From Castellaniella sp. (GTDB lineage: Bacteria; Pseudomonadota; Gammaproteobacteria; Burkholderiales; Burkholderiaceae_B), in assembly GCF_004321985.1 (NCBI RefSeq), contig NZ_SCQN01000043.1, forward strand, positions 1 to 42,783: DNA of 42,783 nucleotides, in the 5' to 3' direction. Shown here piece by piece: positions 7,814 to 16,185 of the stretch (position 1 is its first letter; each line of letters starts with the position of its first letter). Under the pieces are notes generated by a model. The model was not told where the DNA came from. It was given only the letters and a program-made list of their open reading frames with translations, and did not search any database. A program made the translations under genes and the position numbers.

Positions 7814-8590
7814 ATGACTACCATTGAAAGAGCCGCTACAACGGCGCGAGACGGCAGGACCGTTGCTATAGAAAATGAAATTCGGCTACTACGTGGGATC
7901 AGCCGCTTCGGGTGGTTGCGCACACGAGACGCGGCCGTCTTGGTCTGGCGTCGTTGGGCACGCACTCCTGCCACCGCACCCGATCTCGCACCGCAACAAC
8001 CAAACGCATCGGCGCTACGGATGGCGCAGCGAACTCTGCGTCGCCTGCGAAAGCAGCATGCTGTGCTGCGCAGTCGAGCCCCCGATGGAAGCTGGATCTA
8101 CGCACTTGCTGCGGAGGGCGTGCGCAGATTACAGTCCCGGGGGATCAACGCCATCAGCGGCAAGGATCTGATCCGAACATTCAGTCGCTCCCACTATCGG
8201 CACCGGTGTATTGCCAATGAGATCGCAATCCGTGCCATTGTGCAGGGCTATCGCGTAGCCACTGAACGAGAAATAGCCCAGGGGCTTTGGCTCGGCGGGA
8301 AGGATGGCGTTGGGGGTAAAGTCCCCGACGTACTGATCCAGCACGACGGCGCCGTCTGGTGGGTTGAAGTGGAGCGCAGCAGAAAAAATGCGGTGGAATA
8401 CGCACGACTTCTCAGCTGGTTGGGCTACGTCAGCATTGACAAATTCAATACCCCACACTCCAAACTTCTTGGACAAAACCGGCACTGGGAGAGGGTCATA
8501 TTCGTCTGCACCTCGGCATTTCAGCGGCGGCTGGTGAGAGACCTGATCGTAGCTGGCTGGAAAAGTTCGCAAGTTGCAGCCTTGCTCACC
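7814..8590 (+). pseudogene. Winged-helix / PD-(D/E)XK-like island protein, 5' part, interrupted by IS66
   Basis: First 259 codons of a gene broken by IS66. Without the 2,587-bp element and one target-duplication copy, the frame continues at 11186 for 15 residues to a TAG, giving an original protein of 274 residues. The N-terminal part (about 20-110) looks like a winged helix: IENEIRLLRGISRFGWLRTR, then an Arg-rich helix and a WIYALAAEGVRRL segment. The C-terminal part has KVPDVLIQHDGAVWWVEVER, which fits a PD-(D/E)XK nuclease core (Asp about 172, Glu about 185/187). It resembles replication-relaxation-type proteins of mobile elements, but I am unsure. The ATG at 7814 follows GG and a TATACA-like stretch; the structured region lies directly upstream. 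The present frame runs on into IS66 before stopping, so an altered, longer protein might still be made. Confidence 0.7.
8583..8590. repeat. IS66 target site duplication, left copy
   Basis: TGCTCACC directly before the left terminal repeat, repeated exactly at 11178-11185. The 8-bp length is the standard for IS66 elements. Confidence 0.93.
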
Positions 8591-8613
8591 GTAAGCGCCC
8601 GACCAGTACCGTC
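8591..8613. repeat. IS66 left terminal inverted repeat
   Basis: Starts GTAAGCGCCCGACC and ends CCGTC. It pairs with the complement of 11155-11177. Confidence 0.9.
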
Positions 8614-8670
8614 TTGCTGGCGACAGGCTAATCCGGACAATAGGTTCCAATCAAAAACAGGTTGGAACCA

Positions 8671-9102
8671 ATGCCCGCCGCACAGGTTTACAGTAGTTCA
8701 TATCGGAACCAGCCTCGTCGCCGGTTTACTCAGGCCTACAAGACGCAGGTCGTCGAGCAGCTTCTGTCCGATCAGAGCTTGACCGTCGCGCAGGTGGCCC
8801 GCGAGCACGATGTCCACCCCAATCAGTTGTGCCGCTGGCGTCGGGAATACCATGCAGCGGACCTAGCCGCGCTGACCAAGCCTGCTCGCGCACGATCGGA
8901 TACGTGTTCCGGGGTCGAGCTGGTGCCAGTGGGCATCATCACCGAGCGGCAGGCGCGGGCCCCGGAGCGGCCCGTTGTCGGGCCGGGGCCGATGGCGTCA
9001 GATGCTGTGGTGCTACGCATCACCGTGGCCAGGGGCACGATCGAGATCACCAATGCCTGCGACCCGGTGCGGTTGGAGGCCGTTCTGCAGGTGCTGCGGT
9101 GA
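8671..9102 (+). CDS. tnpA: IS66 TnpA (OrfA), helix-turn-helix protein
   Basis: 143-residue accessory protein of IS66. It carries a transposase-8-like helix-turn-helix in the first half ([39 protein letters not shown]), which in related elements recognises the IS ends. The C-terminal half has the [21 protein letters not shown] tail typical of IS66 OrfA. ATG at 8671 is chosen over a TTG nine bases upstream. The stop (TGA) overlaps the GTG start of tnpB. Its role in transposition is essential or auxiliary depending on the element. Confidence 0.92.
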   Translation: MPAAQVYSSSYRNQPRRRFTQAYKTQVVEQLLSDQSLTVAQVAREHDVHPNQLCRWRREYHAADLAALTKPARARSDTCSGVELVPVGIITERQARAPERPVVGPGPMASDAVVLRITVARGTIEITNACDPVRLEAVLQVLR

Positions 9103-9443
9103 TTGGCTTGCCGGTCGGCACGCGTGTCTGGCTGGCCGCCGGGGTGACCGACATGCGTCGGGGCTTTGATGGCCTGGCCGCCATCGTGCAAAGCAAGTTG
9201 TCCGAGGACCCCTTCAGCGGCCATGTGTTCGTGTTCCGGGGCCGCAAGGGAGATCGCCTCAAGGTCTTGTGGTGGAGTGGCGATGGGATGTGCTTGCTGG
9301 CCAAGCGCCTGGAGCACGGCCACTTCGTGTGGCCCAGCGCCGAATCGGGATCAGTGCACTTGAGCGCGGCGCAGCTTTCGATGTTGCTGGAAGGCATTGA
9401 TTGGCGACGCCCGGCGCGCACCCACAAACCGACTCAGATTTAA
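9099..9443 (+). CDS. tnpB: IS66 TnpB (OrfB / IS66 Orf2-like protein)
   Basis: 114-residue IS66 accessory protein (family of IS66 Orf2), with the characteristic [24 protein letters not shown] start, [20 protein letters not shown] middle and FVWPSA segment. The start is GTG at 9099, in a GTGA overlap with the tnpA stop; it is far more plausible than longer in-frame starts inside tnpA. The biochemical role is unknown, but it is required together with TnpA in several IS66 elements. It ends 72 bases before tnpC. It is unrelated to the RNA-guided TnpB of IS200/IS605. Confidence 0.93.
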   Translation: MIGLPVGTRVWLAAGVTDMRRGFDGLAAIVQSKLSEDPFSGHVFVFRGRKGDRLKVLWWSGDGMCLLAKRLEHGHFVWPSAESGSVHLSAAQLSMLLEGIDWRRPARTHKPTQI

Positions 9444-9515
9444 CGCGTGGAATATGCGCTGGAAGGCGCATATTTATTGGGTTTGAGCTCCAATTGATAC
9501 TCCGCGTTTGGTAAA

Positions 9516-11117
9516 ATGGCGGCTATGCTCAGCCATGCGCAACTGCCCGACAATATCGATGCCCTGAAGGCGTTGTTGCTCGCGCATTTGGACCAGACGC
9601 AGGCGTTGCGCGAGGCGCACGACACGCTCAAAGACGCGCATCGCACGCTTTGTGTTGAACGGGATTTGCTGCGCGAGGAAAAGCAGTTCGACAAGCAGGA
9701 AATCCAGCGCCTGATGCTGCTGTTGTTCAAGCTCAAACGTCAGATGTTTGGTCAGCGCTCGGAGAAGCTGCAGTCCCAGATCGATCAGCTCGAGCTTGAA
9801 CTCGAAGATCTGCACATCAACCAGGGTGAGCGCGCGCAAAAGGTGGAATCGGTCGAGCCGGCACCGCGCAAAGCCCCGACGCGCCGGCCTCTGCCCGGGC
9901 ACTTGCCGCGCGATATTCAAGAACACTTGCCCGAGGCTTCGGTCTGCCCCGATTGCGGCGGTGCCTGGCAGCGCCTTGGCGAGGACGTCAGCGAAGTGCT
10001 GGAATACATTCCTTCCAGCCTGCGCGTCGTGCGTCACGTGCGTCCCCGTTTGAGCTGCCGCTGTTGCGAGCGGATGGCACAGGCCCCGGCGCCCAGCCGC
10101 CCGATTGCCCGCAGCTTCGCGGGCCCCGGGTTGCTCAGCCACGTCGTGGTCAGCAAGTATCTGGATCATCAGCCGCTATACCGGCAATGCCAGATCCTCG
10201 GGCGCGAGGATGTGGACTTGAGTGAAAGCACGATGGGCGATTGGGTAGGCGGCGTGCATCACCTGCTGCGCCCCTTGCTCGATGCGCTGCAATGTTATGT
10301 GTTCCAGGCCGAGAAGCTGCATACGGACGACACGCCGATCAAGGTGCTGGCCCCGGGTACCGGCAAAACCCGTCAGGCTCGGCTGTGGGTCTACACCCGT
10401 GACGATCGCGCGAGCGGCGATGTCGCCGCGCCGGCAGTGTGGTTCCGCTACTCGCCCGATCGGCGTGGCATTCATCCGCAGACGCATCTGAAAGACTACA
10501 CCGGCATTCTGCAGGCTGACGCGTTTGCTGGCTACGATCAGGTCTATGCGAGCGGCCAAGTCATCGAGGCCGGGTGCTGGGCACATGCCAGACGCAAGTT
10601 CCACGACATCCATGCCAGGCAGGCCACGCCCATCACCACCCATGTGCTCGAGAGAATTGCTGCGCTTTACAGGATCGAGTCTGAAATCCGCGGCAGCCCG
10701 CCCGAGGCCAGGCGCGCCGCACGTCAAGCACGGGCCGCACCCATCGTAACCGCCTTGCACGCGTGGTTGCGTGAACAGTTGCCCAGCGTATCGCGCAAAT
10801 CCGAGACGGCCGATGCCATCGGCTACGCCATGAACCAGTGGCAGGCGCTTGCGCGCTACCTGGATGATGGGCGCATCGAGATCGACAATAATGCGGCCGA
10901 GCGCGCCTTGCGCGGGATAAGCCTGGGCCGAAAGAACTATTTGTTCCTGGGTTCGGATGCTGGCGGCGAGCGCGCCGCCACGATGTACAGCCTGCTGGGC
11001 ACGGCCAAGCTGAACGACATCAATCCTGAGGCGTACCTGCGCCATGTATTAACCGTTATTGCCGACCACCCGGTCAATCGCGTCGATGAACTGTTGCCCT
11101 GGAACGTGACGCTTTAA
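9516..11117 (+). CDS. tnpC: IS66 TnpC, DDE transposase
   Basis: 533-residue IS66 transposase. Order of parts: coiled-coil N-terminus (leucine-rich, about 20-110), a Cys-type zinc finger (VCPDCGGAW and LSCRCCERM, about 145-195), then the DDE catalytic core. In the core are [11 protein letters not shown] (first Asp), [13 protein letters not shown] (second Asp) and [14 protein letters not shown] (Glu). The C-terminal domain ends [23 protein letters not shown], typical of IS66. It is intact, without frameshift or early stop, so the element may be active. It is expressed after tnpA and tnpB in the same direction. Confidence 0.95.
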   Translation: MAAMLSHAQLPDNIDALKALLLAHLDQTQALREAHDTLKDAHRTLCVERDLLREEKQFDKQEIQRLMLLLFKLKRQMFGQRSEKLQSQIDQLELELEDLHINQGERAQKVESVEPAPRKAPTRRPLPGHLPRDIQEHLPEASVCPDCGGAWQRLGEDVSEVLEYIPSSLRVVRHVRPRLSCRCCERMAQAPAPSRPIARSFAGPGLLSHVVVSKYLDHQPLYRQCQILGREDVDLSESTMGDWVGGVHHLLRPLLDALQCYVFQAEKLHTDDTPIKVLAPGTGKTRQARLWVYTRDDRASGDVAAPAVWFRYSPDRRGIHPQTHLKDYTGILQADAFAGYDQVYASGQVIEAGCWAHARRKFHDIHARQATPITTHVLERIAALYRIESEIRGSPPEARRAARQARAAPIVTALHAWLREQLPSVSRKSETADAIGYAMNQWQALARYLDDGRIEIDNNAAERALRGISLGRKNYLFLGSDAGGERAATMYSLLGTAKLNDINPEAYLRHVLTVIADHPVNRVDELLPWNVTL

Positions 11118-11154
11118 GCGTCGGTCTTGCCCATCATCTTGGTGGATTCGTCAA

Positions 11155-11177
11155 GACGGCCCAGACCGGATGCTTAC
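11155..11177. repeat. IS66 right terminal inverted repeat
   Basis: Ends GGATGCTTAC at the element boundary; the complement matches 16 of 23 bases of the left repeat. Confidence 0.9.
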
Positions 11178-11185
11178 TGCTCACC
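11178..11185. repeat. IS66 target site duplication, right copy
   Basis: TGCTCACC, identical to 8583-8590. Confidence 0.93.
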
Positions 11186-11233
11186 TTCTCCACGGTGCTA
11201 TACAAATTTCAGGAAATAGAGTTTCAGCGCTAG
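11186..11233 (+). pseudogene. 3' tail of the gene interrupted by IS66
   Basis: Joining base 8590 to 11186 keeps the frame and adds FSTVLYKFQEIEFQR before a TAG at 11231-11233. This defines the original C-terminus of the protein starting at 7814. It has no start of its own and is presumably untranslated now. Confidence 0.8.
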
Positions 11234-11386
11234 GCCGGCCACCTGGCATCTCTGAAACACAGGGGCCAAGGAACAGGCCCTCTCAGGCGCAGGCGCACTG
11301 GACCAGCACCGCCCATTAACCAAACTCTCTTTGCTGCAGGAAATGGCTACCTGCAGCCCCAGTCACGGAAAAAAATTCCGTGGCGC

Positions 11387-11418
11387 CGCCGGACGCGTCG
11401 CTGGTCCCGGCGTTTTTT
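11387..11418 (+). terminator. Rho-independent terminator after the IS66-interrupted gene
   Basis: Stem CGCCGGAC with GTCCCGGCG (one bulge), loop of 9 bases, then six T. It would end transcripts from the gene at 7814 and from IS66. Confidence 0.75.
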
Positions 11419-11560
11419 GTGACAAATGAATTCACACATCAGACCGCCTTCATACCAACCTCGGGGTGTGTACAGTCTGCGCAACCGATGTCGTGTAGAA
11501 GCCTTCGATACCAAGTGCCGGGATTAGTCCTCGAGTCAGCTTTGCCACGCTTCTTCGCGT

Positions 11561-11588
11561 TTGACACGTTACAGAGTGATAATCTATT
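11561..11588 (+). promoter_or_regulatory. Putative sigma-70 promoter of the lipoprotein gene
   Basis: TTGACA (11561-11566), a 16-base spacer, and TCTATT (11583-11588), which matches the -10 consensus at 4 of 6 positions. It lies 30 bases before the lipoprotein start. Confidence 0.45.
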
Positions 11589-11618
11589 GTCATCAAGTTT
11601 CATTTGAGGTGCCAAAAG

Positions 11619-12707
11619 ATGAGAGTGGGGAGATGCGGGGCCGTGCTCCTGGCCGTCGCTGGCATTAGCGGATGCGCTACCAACTGGCAGCATTCATCAA
11701 TCACGGATGCAGGGCTGGCGGATCGGCAACTTAAGCTGGACGATGCGTACTGTCTGCAGGTGGCCTACGGAATTGCACCGATGCCACCTATTCCGATAGC
11801 GCCGATGAACACAACCAGCTACGTCTCTGGCCAGATACGAACCTACGACACCTCAACGGGTAACACCTCCTCTGGTTTTTACAGTGGGTCGGTCACGACT
11901 TCGCCGGCCAATAGCTTCGCCTCTGGTTTCTCCAACGGCCTGGCCCTCGGTGCGGCCGTCCAGGCGCGGAGGGTTCAAGACGAGATTCATGATGCATGCA
12001 TGATGCGGAGAGGATGGAAGGAAGTGCCGTTCGGAGCATCCCATGCGGCCTCAGCGAAGCCGGTGCCGACTGCGGCACCTATGGTCACTTCAACGACGCA
12101 AGGTGCCTCAACGGGCGGTAACACGCCAGCCAGATCATCGGACGCGATTTACCCGAACGCGCAGGATGCTTGGTTGGCGGAAGTCAACGAATTCATGGTG
12201 ATCTACCCAAGGTACAAGGAAAGCCCCCCACTATGGGGCCGGTTGGATGCCGCAGTACGAAAGATCGCTGAAGAGCAGCCACTCGCCAGCGGGCCACAGA
12301 TTCTGCTCGCGGCACATGACAGTCTGAACAGTAAGGGCGAGGGGGTACCTGAGCCGGCTAAAGGCGACCCGACGTGGCTAATCGCGACGATATATCGGCA
12401 GGCGGTAAATGGCAGTGTGGCGGATCAGAACGCGCTGGGGATAGGGTTCATGAGCGGGAAGAATCCGTTTCCCCGGGACTATCAACGCTCACGATACTGG
12501 TTTCAGAAGTCTGCCAGTACCGGTGACCCAACGGGGCAAGTAGGTTATGGCACCCTGATCTTCGAGGGGAAGGGTGGTGCCGCAGACAGATCGCGAGGCT
12601 ATTGGTGGGTCGAGAAGGCAGCGGCAACTGGCGACAAAAGTGCTACTGCCATGCTGGCCGTGATGAAGACCAAGATGAGTGCCGCCGAATTGAGGGCTTC
12701 CGAATAA
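11619..12707 (+). CDS. Island lipoprotein with C-terminal Sel1-like repeats
   Basis: 362-residue predicted lipoprotein. The N-terminal signal has a positive end (MRVGRCG), a hydrophobic core and a lipobox ISGC, so it is likely anchored by Cys in the envelope. A low-complexity Ser/Thr/Gly region follows, including GAAVQARRVQDEIHDACMMRRGW, which resembles glycine-zipper-type envelope proteins. From about residue 255 come Sel1-type repeats (ADQNALGIGFMSGK... YWFQKSASTGDPTGQVGYGTLI ... GYWWVEKAAATGDKSATAML). Sel1 repeats mediate protein contacts. ATG at 11619 has GAGGTG upstream. It is probably co-transcribed with the small membrane protein 13 bases downstream. Function in the island is unknown; it looks like cargo. 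Confidence 0.78.
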   Translation: MRVGRCGAVLLAVAGISGCATNWQHSSITDAGLADRQLKLDDAYCLQVAYGIAPMPPIPIAPMNTTSYVSGQIRTYDTSTGNTSSGFYSGSVTTSPANSFASGFSNGLALGAAVQARRVQDEIHDACMMRRGWKEVPFGASHAASAKPVPTAAPMVTSTTQGASTGGNTPARSSDAIYPNAQDAWLAEVNEFMVIYPRYKESPPLWGRLDAAVRKIAEEQPLASGPQILLAAHDSLNSKGEGVPEPAKGDPTWLIATIYRQAVNGSVADQNALGIGFMSGKNPFPRDYQRSRYWFQKSASTGDPTGQVGYGTLIFEGKGGAADRSRGYWWVEKAAATGDKSATAMLAVMKTKMSAAELRASE

Positions 12708-12720
12708 GTAAGAGCGGGAC

Positions 12721-13044
12721 ATGAAGTATATTGAGCGCCACCCCAGGTTATCTGCAGTCGTGTTGCTAATCGGCTCCTCCGCCTTACTCTATCCAGCAAT
12801 CGCATATCTTGCAGATATAGCAAAACCAATCGACCGGAATACACAGGCTCGTATCGAAGCGCACTGCGCTGAAACTGTTGAAGCCACTCGCAATACTGAT
12901 GAGAGGAAACGTCTGTATATCGCATGTATGGACAGCACATGGCAGACCGTCCAACGATTGCTGACATCTCGCAAGTATGACAAGCAGGGGGGACACGAAG
13001 GCGGCGGGAACTGGGGTGGACCAGGTGTAAGCCGTTACTGGTAG
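12721..13044 (+). CDS. Small membrane protein
   Basis: 107-residue hypothetical protein, starting 13 bases after the lipoprotein gene. One hydrophobic segment (about residues 10-32, SAVVLLIGSSALLYPAIAYLA) suggests an N-terminal inner-membrane anchor, with the remaining soluble part outside or inside. Two Cys (AHCAETVE, YIACMDSTW) could form a disulfide if periplasmic. The C-terminus is Gly-rich. No family is recognised. The ribosome-binding site is weak (GAGCGGG). Tight spacing suggests it works with, or is at least expressed with, the lipoprotein. Confidence 0.6.
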   Translation: MKYIERHPRLSAVVLLIGSSALLYPAIAYLADIAKPIDRNTQARIEAHCAETVEATRNTDERKRLYIACMDSTWQTVQRLLTSRKYDKQGGHEGGGNWGGPGVSRYW

Positions 13045-13074
13045 TGGCCCTCCACCGGATCATGGTGCATGGGC

Positions 13075-13950
13075 TCACCGGCCCCACCGCTTGAAGGCGG
13101 GATGCCCTATCCACCAGCCTGGTCCTGCCTTGAGCCTGATCCCGCGAGGTGTCCATAGCCATGGGCTTTCGAACCAAGCCCCCGTTTCCATGTGCACCCA
13201 ACCGCCCCCGACCATGCGCTTCGCGTGCTCACCATACGGAATCAGGCGAGTCAACCAAACCGGCCAGCCACTGCGTCCTACAGCGTATTTCCCAGCGAGG
13301 TCCAGGCCACCGTACCCGTAAAGTCGCGCCCCTGCCGGAAATACGGCACTCGTCGCCTTCGTGATGTAGCACACCCAATTTCGCAGGTTCCTACAGCGCT
13401 CAGTCCACGTCGATCCGTGGGACCACCAGCGGGCGAGCCGATCATGCTCCAGGCGGAACCCCCGCGGCAGCCACAGCACCAGATGGTAATGAAGCATGCC
13501 ATCGAGGGTTGAATCACGCTCGGCGCGATCCAGTGATGACAAATATGGAAACGGTACACCTGGGTAGAGGCGCCGGATCTGTGCACGTACCCGCTTTAAG
13601 AACGTGCTAAGGTCTCTTGCCTGATGCATATGTGCGGCCTTGTACGTTAACGTCAGGCAAACTGCATATAGGTCATGCGCGCGTGCCAGACGCTTTACCT
13701 GCGGTAGAACGGCTAGCAATTTTCGGCGAGCAGCCTTTCTGGCCTTTTTTCGGAGTGGGAGTAGTGTGCGTCGCGTGCCACTTGTTTCGATCCCCTTGAC
13801 GAGTTCAGGGCGGGCAAGCGCCCTGGTGCCCGAGCCAGGAAGAGGGTGAGGCAATCGGCCACTGGAAGCGGTCGGAGTGATACAAGCTATTGATCCGCCG
13901 ATAGGCGGGGGAACCGTGGCCATTGCCACGGTGGGTGCGGAGATTTCCAC
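13075..13950 (-). CDS. HUH-type rolling-circle replication initiator (Rep)
   Basis: 291-residue protein with the three rolling-circle Rep motifs in order. Motif I is VCLTLTYK (about 97-104), the HUH metal-binding motif is LHYHLVLW (His about 154 and 156), and the Tyr motif is VCYITK (Tyr about 195, Lys about 198). Such enzymes nick one strand at an origin and start rolling-circle replication; the layout resembles Reps of filamentous-phage G2P or small-plasmid type. A basic N-terminal stretch (LRKKARKAARRK) could bind DNA. The GTG at 13950 is favoured by AAGGA six bases upstream; a later ATG at 13923 lacks one. It is last in the leftward int-alpA-rep series. It implies the excised island can replicate. 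No phage coat or assembly genes accompany it. Confidence 0.8.
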   Translation of the reverse strand: MEISAPTVAMATVPPPIGGSIACITPTASSGRLPHPLPGSGTRALARPELVKGIETSGTRRTLLPLRKKARKAARRKLLAVLPQVKRLARAHDLYAVCLTLTYKAAHMHQARDLSTFLKRVRAQIRRLYPGVPFPYLSSLDRAERDSTLDGMLHYHLVLWLPRGFRLEHDRLARWWSHGSTWTERCRNLRNWVCYITKATSAVFPAGARLYGYGGLDLAGKYAVGRSGWPVWLTRLIPYGEHAKRMVGGGWVHMETGAWFESPWLWTPRGIRLKAGPGWWIGHPAFKRWGR

Positions 13951-14080
13951 GACGCGTCCTTGGGACGTGTCGCGAGATCAGCAAAAAATCCTCGTCTTTG
14001 ACCTGTTACAACAAACTGCACAAAATATGCCCTCCGCTGACCTCACGGCGGAGTTGAAGTTGGTGCCTATATACTGATTG

Positions 14081-14395
14081 TCAGTGTAGGCTCGGGGCTG
14101 CGGGTTCCTCTTTTTGCGGCTGAATGTCGAGAGCCGGGGAGGGGCGTGAGGGGTCGGGTTTGAACCCGTTGGCTGCGAGTCTGTTTATATCAGCCTCGTT
14201 CCAGCGGGAGACCTTTTCGCCGAATTTTGTGGGGTTCGGGAGTCGACCAGCTCTGATCCACGCGTAGAGCGTAGTACGGCAGATCTTTAGGCTGTTCATG
14301 ACCTCTTGGGCGGTCATGAGCTTTATGGGAGCGACTGCCTGGTGAGGGTGATGGGGGGTGTTGACAATCTGGTTTTGCGTATTGTGGTTGTCCAT
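14081..14395 (-). CDS. AlpA-like helix-turn-helix regulator / excisionase
   Basis: 104-residue protein with a central MerR-like helix-turn-helix of the AlpA/excisionase type: LMTAQEVMNSLKICRTTLYAWIRAGRLPNPTKFGEKVSRWNEADI. In P4-like elements AlpA activates the integrase gene and promotes excision. The Pro-rich tail (SRPSPALDIQPQKEEP) is probably disordered. It lies between int (80 bases upstream) and rep, all leftward, so it could control both. The start at 14395 has GAGG about ten bases upstream. Whether it acts as activator or directionality factor cannot be told from sequence. Confidence 0.85.
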   Translation of the reverse strand: MDNHNTQNQIVNTPHHPHQAVAPIKLMTAQEVMNSLKICRTTLYAWIRAGRLPNPTKFGEKVSRWNEADINRLAANGFKPDPSRPSPALDIQPQKEEPAAPSLH

Positions 14396-14475
14396 GGCTG
14401 ATTTGCCTCTTTTGGACCAGCCGACGGAAATGGGCTGTACGCAGTCGTATAGGAGAATGCGTCAGAATTCTTTTT

Positions 14476-15939
14476 TTATTTTTTTTGCAGAGAGGTTTCC
14501 GAGAATTGCGGATCGTCCGCCGGAGTTTTTTCCCCTGCCAAGATCTTCTCGATGACGGCTCCAAGCTTGTCCCACGCCTCTTGTTTCTGCGGCCAGTACT
14601 TCCACAATAGGTAGACCTTATCCAGCGGGTCCACGCCGGCTATTGCGTGGCCTTGGCAGCAGTTGATGTGCTCACTGGGGACGTCGAGCGCTTGCATGAG
14701 GGTTGACCCGGTGCGCCTGAGGTCGTGAGGCGTCCATGCACCGCGCGTTCCGTTTGCGAGCACTAGAGAGTTATCTGCGGCGCGGTGTTTGAGCCGCTTC
14801 GCCCTGTTTTTGAACCGAATTTGTCTGTCACCAATCTGTTTGCTGACGGTTTTTAGGCAAAGATGCGAGCCGTCTCCCTCGGGTGGGCGCTTGTTCTCTG
14901 GAAAGCACCAACGGCTGCCCCCTGTGATTGTGTGCAAGGCCGCAAATTGCCTCCTTGCGAACAGGCTCAGGTGGACCTTGAGATCCTGAGCCATCATCCG
15001 TGCTTTTTTCCCGCTGCCGACTCGGACTTTCTTTCGGTTTGAGGCGGGGATATCCCAAATGCCTTTTTCCAGATCGATGTGCTCCCATTCTGCTGATAGC
15101 AGTTCACCAATGCGGCAAAGTGTTGAGAGACAAATCCACACTGCAATACGGGTTTTCTGATCTACAGGTCGCTTGGCCTTACGGCGGTCTGGAGCTGCTG
15201 CGTATTCAGCATCCATGCGTTGAAAAATTTCGGAAAGCTCCCGGATCTCTGAGCCCGATAACACTCGGCTGCGTTCCTCGACGTAATCTGCGGGTAGCAG
15301 CCTGCCTATTTCGATGAGGTCTGCAGGGTTACCTTCCACGAGCAGACGACGCCATGGCGCGCGGTCTTCCGCCCAGTGAAGCATTTGCAATAAGCTGTCG
15401 TGGACCATCTGCATTGTGCGGATGGTTCCGGCGGCCCGAAGTTTTCGCAGCATTGCGAGGATATCGCCCTCTGTGAGCTTGCGAAGTTCAATGCCTCCTA
15501 TGGTGGGCAAAACGTGCCGGGCGAACAGGGCGATTAGGGCGGCGTTATTGTTCTGGCGCGTTACGGTGGTGATCCACTTGTTGTAGAGGTCCTGAATGCA
15601 GTAGCGCTGTTCAGCTTCGGCTGCGAGCACGAGCGTGGCTTGCTTCCGTAGCTCGGCGTCCTGGACCTGGAAGTCAATTCCTCGACGTGCAAGGGCACGG
15701 ATGCGGGCAGTTTCGGTCCGTGCTTCTGCCAAGGTGAGGACGCCATCGGCTGGCTTTGATCCGTAGGGAGCTGCCAGGCGGGCATCTCGCTGTTTGCCTG
15801 CGACTGTGTACCTGACCACCCATTTTTTCACGCCGTTTGTGGCTACACGCACTGATAGTCCTGGGCTCGCGGTCACCTGATAGGCAGATTTTTTTGGCTT
15901 GAGGGCCTCTATCTCCCTGACCGTTTTCGTGTTTGCCAT
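14476..15939 (-). CDS. int: Tyrosine-type site-specific integrase (P4-like)
   Basis: 487-residue integrase. The N-terminal part (about 10-90) is a P4-type arm-binding/DUF4102-like domain (LKPKKSAYQVTASPGLSVRV). A core-binding domain follows (about 115-200). The catalytic domain has Arg about 276 (STLCRIGELL), HDLRR (His about 405, Arg about 408), His about 431 (CQGHAIAG) and Tyr in VYLLWKYWPQ (443 or 448). It would recombine the tRNA-Pro 3' end with the island's attP. Unlike most tRNA islands, the gene lies at the end away from the intact tRNA, 187 bases from attR, and reads inward. The last codons are A-rich (runs of A in the coding strand). It is intact, so excision is plausible. Confidence 0.93.
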   Translation of the reverse strand: MANTKTVREIEALKPKKSAYQVTASPGLSVRVATNGVKKWVVRYTVAGKQRDARLAAPYGSKPADGVLTLAEARTETARIRALARRGIDFQVQDAELRKQATLVLAAEAEQRYCIQDLYNKWITTVTRQNNNAALIALFARHVLPTIGGIELRKLTEGDILAMLRKLRAAGTIRTMQMVHDSLLQMLHWAEDRAPWRRLLVEGNPADLIEIGRLLPADYVEERSRVLSGSEIRELSEIFQRMDAEYAAAPDRRKAKRPVDQKTRIAVWICLSTLCRIGELLSAEWEHIDLEKGIWDIPASNRKKVRVGSGKKARMMAQDLKVHLSLFARRQFAALHTITGGSRWCFPENKRPPEGDGSHLCLKTVSKQIGDRQIRFKNRAKRLKHRAADNSLVLANGTRGAWTPHDLRRTGSTLMQALDVPSEHINCCQGHAIAGVDPLDKVYLLWKYWPQKQEAWDKLGAVIEKILAGEKTPADDPQFSETSLQKK

Positions 15940-15968
15940 TTCCCCTGCATCCTAGTCAGATTTTCAAT

Positions 15969-15992
15969 GCACACTAATCGTACACTAAAAAT
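15969..15992 (+). repeat. Putative right integrase arm-type sites
   Basis: GCACACTA and GTACACTAAAAAT, 11 bases apart. The latter is a 13-base exact match to the left-end site at 5986-5998, in the same orientation. It lies 29 bases upstream of the int start codon, so integrase binding here could also repress int. Confidence 0.6.
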
Positions 15993-16126
15993 CGGCGGCT
16001 GAAGGCGCATGTAAGCGAACTATAGCGCACAACGCAACCTCTTGAGGCTCATGTAATTGATTGAGTTTAAAAGGATTATTTGTTCGCTCTTGTGCGTTTT
16101 GGTTTGGTCTTGTGATTGATATAAAC

Positions 16127-16185
16127 GCATGGGGTGCAAGGGGTAGCGAGTTCGAATCCCGCCGTCCCGACCAGCATTATCAAGG
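16127..16185 (+). repeat. attR, displaced tRNA-Pro 3' fragment
   Basis: 59-base copy of 5870-5928 with one difference (A16145). It contains the tRNA from the anticodon onward, including CCA at 16170-16172, but no 5' half, so it is not a functional tRNA. Confidence 0.93.

Larger units (their letters stand above)
8591..11177 (+). mobile_element. IS66 family insertion sequence, complete
   Basis: A 2,587-bp element with imperfect 23-bp terminal inverted repeats beginning GTAAGC (16 of 23 positions match), flanked by a perfect 8-bp duplication TGCTCACC. It holds the canonical tnpA-tnpB-tnpC gene set, all intact. Undegraded frames and an exact duplication suggest a recent insertion. It interrupts the gene starting at 7814. 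Confidence 0.96.
11234..11618. other. Non-coding gap with terminator and promoter
   Basis: 385 bases between the broken gene and the lipoprotein gene. It holds a hairpin CACGGAA/TTCCGTG (11364-11382), a strong terminator (11387-11418) and a promoter-like pair (11561-11588). No credible coding frame is seen. Confidence 0.6.

Noticed and set aside
9099..9443. RNA-guided TnpB nuclease
   Set aside because: This TnpB is the short IS66 Orf2 protein and has no RuvC motifs or guide-RNA context.
13075..13950. Integrated filamentous phage (inovirus) based on the Rep
   Set aside because: No Zot/G1P, coat or single-strand-binding genes are visible in the island.
16127..16172. Second tRNA-Pro at attR
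   Set aside because: Only the 3' half is present, without acceptor 5' strand or D arm; it is the displaced att copy.
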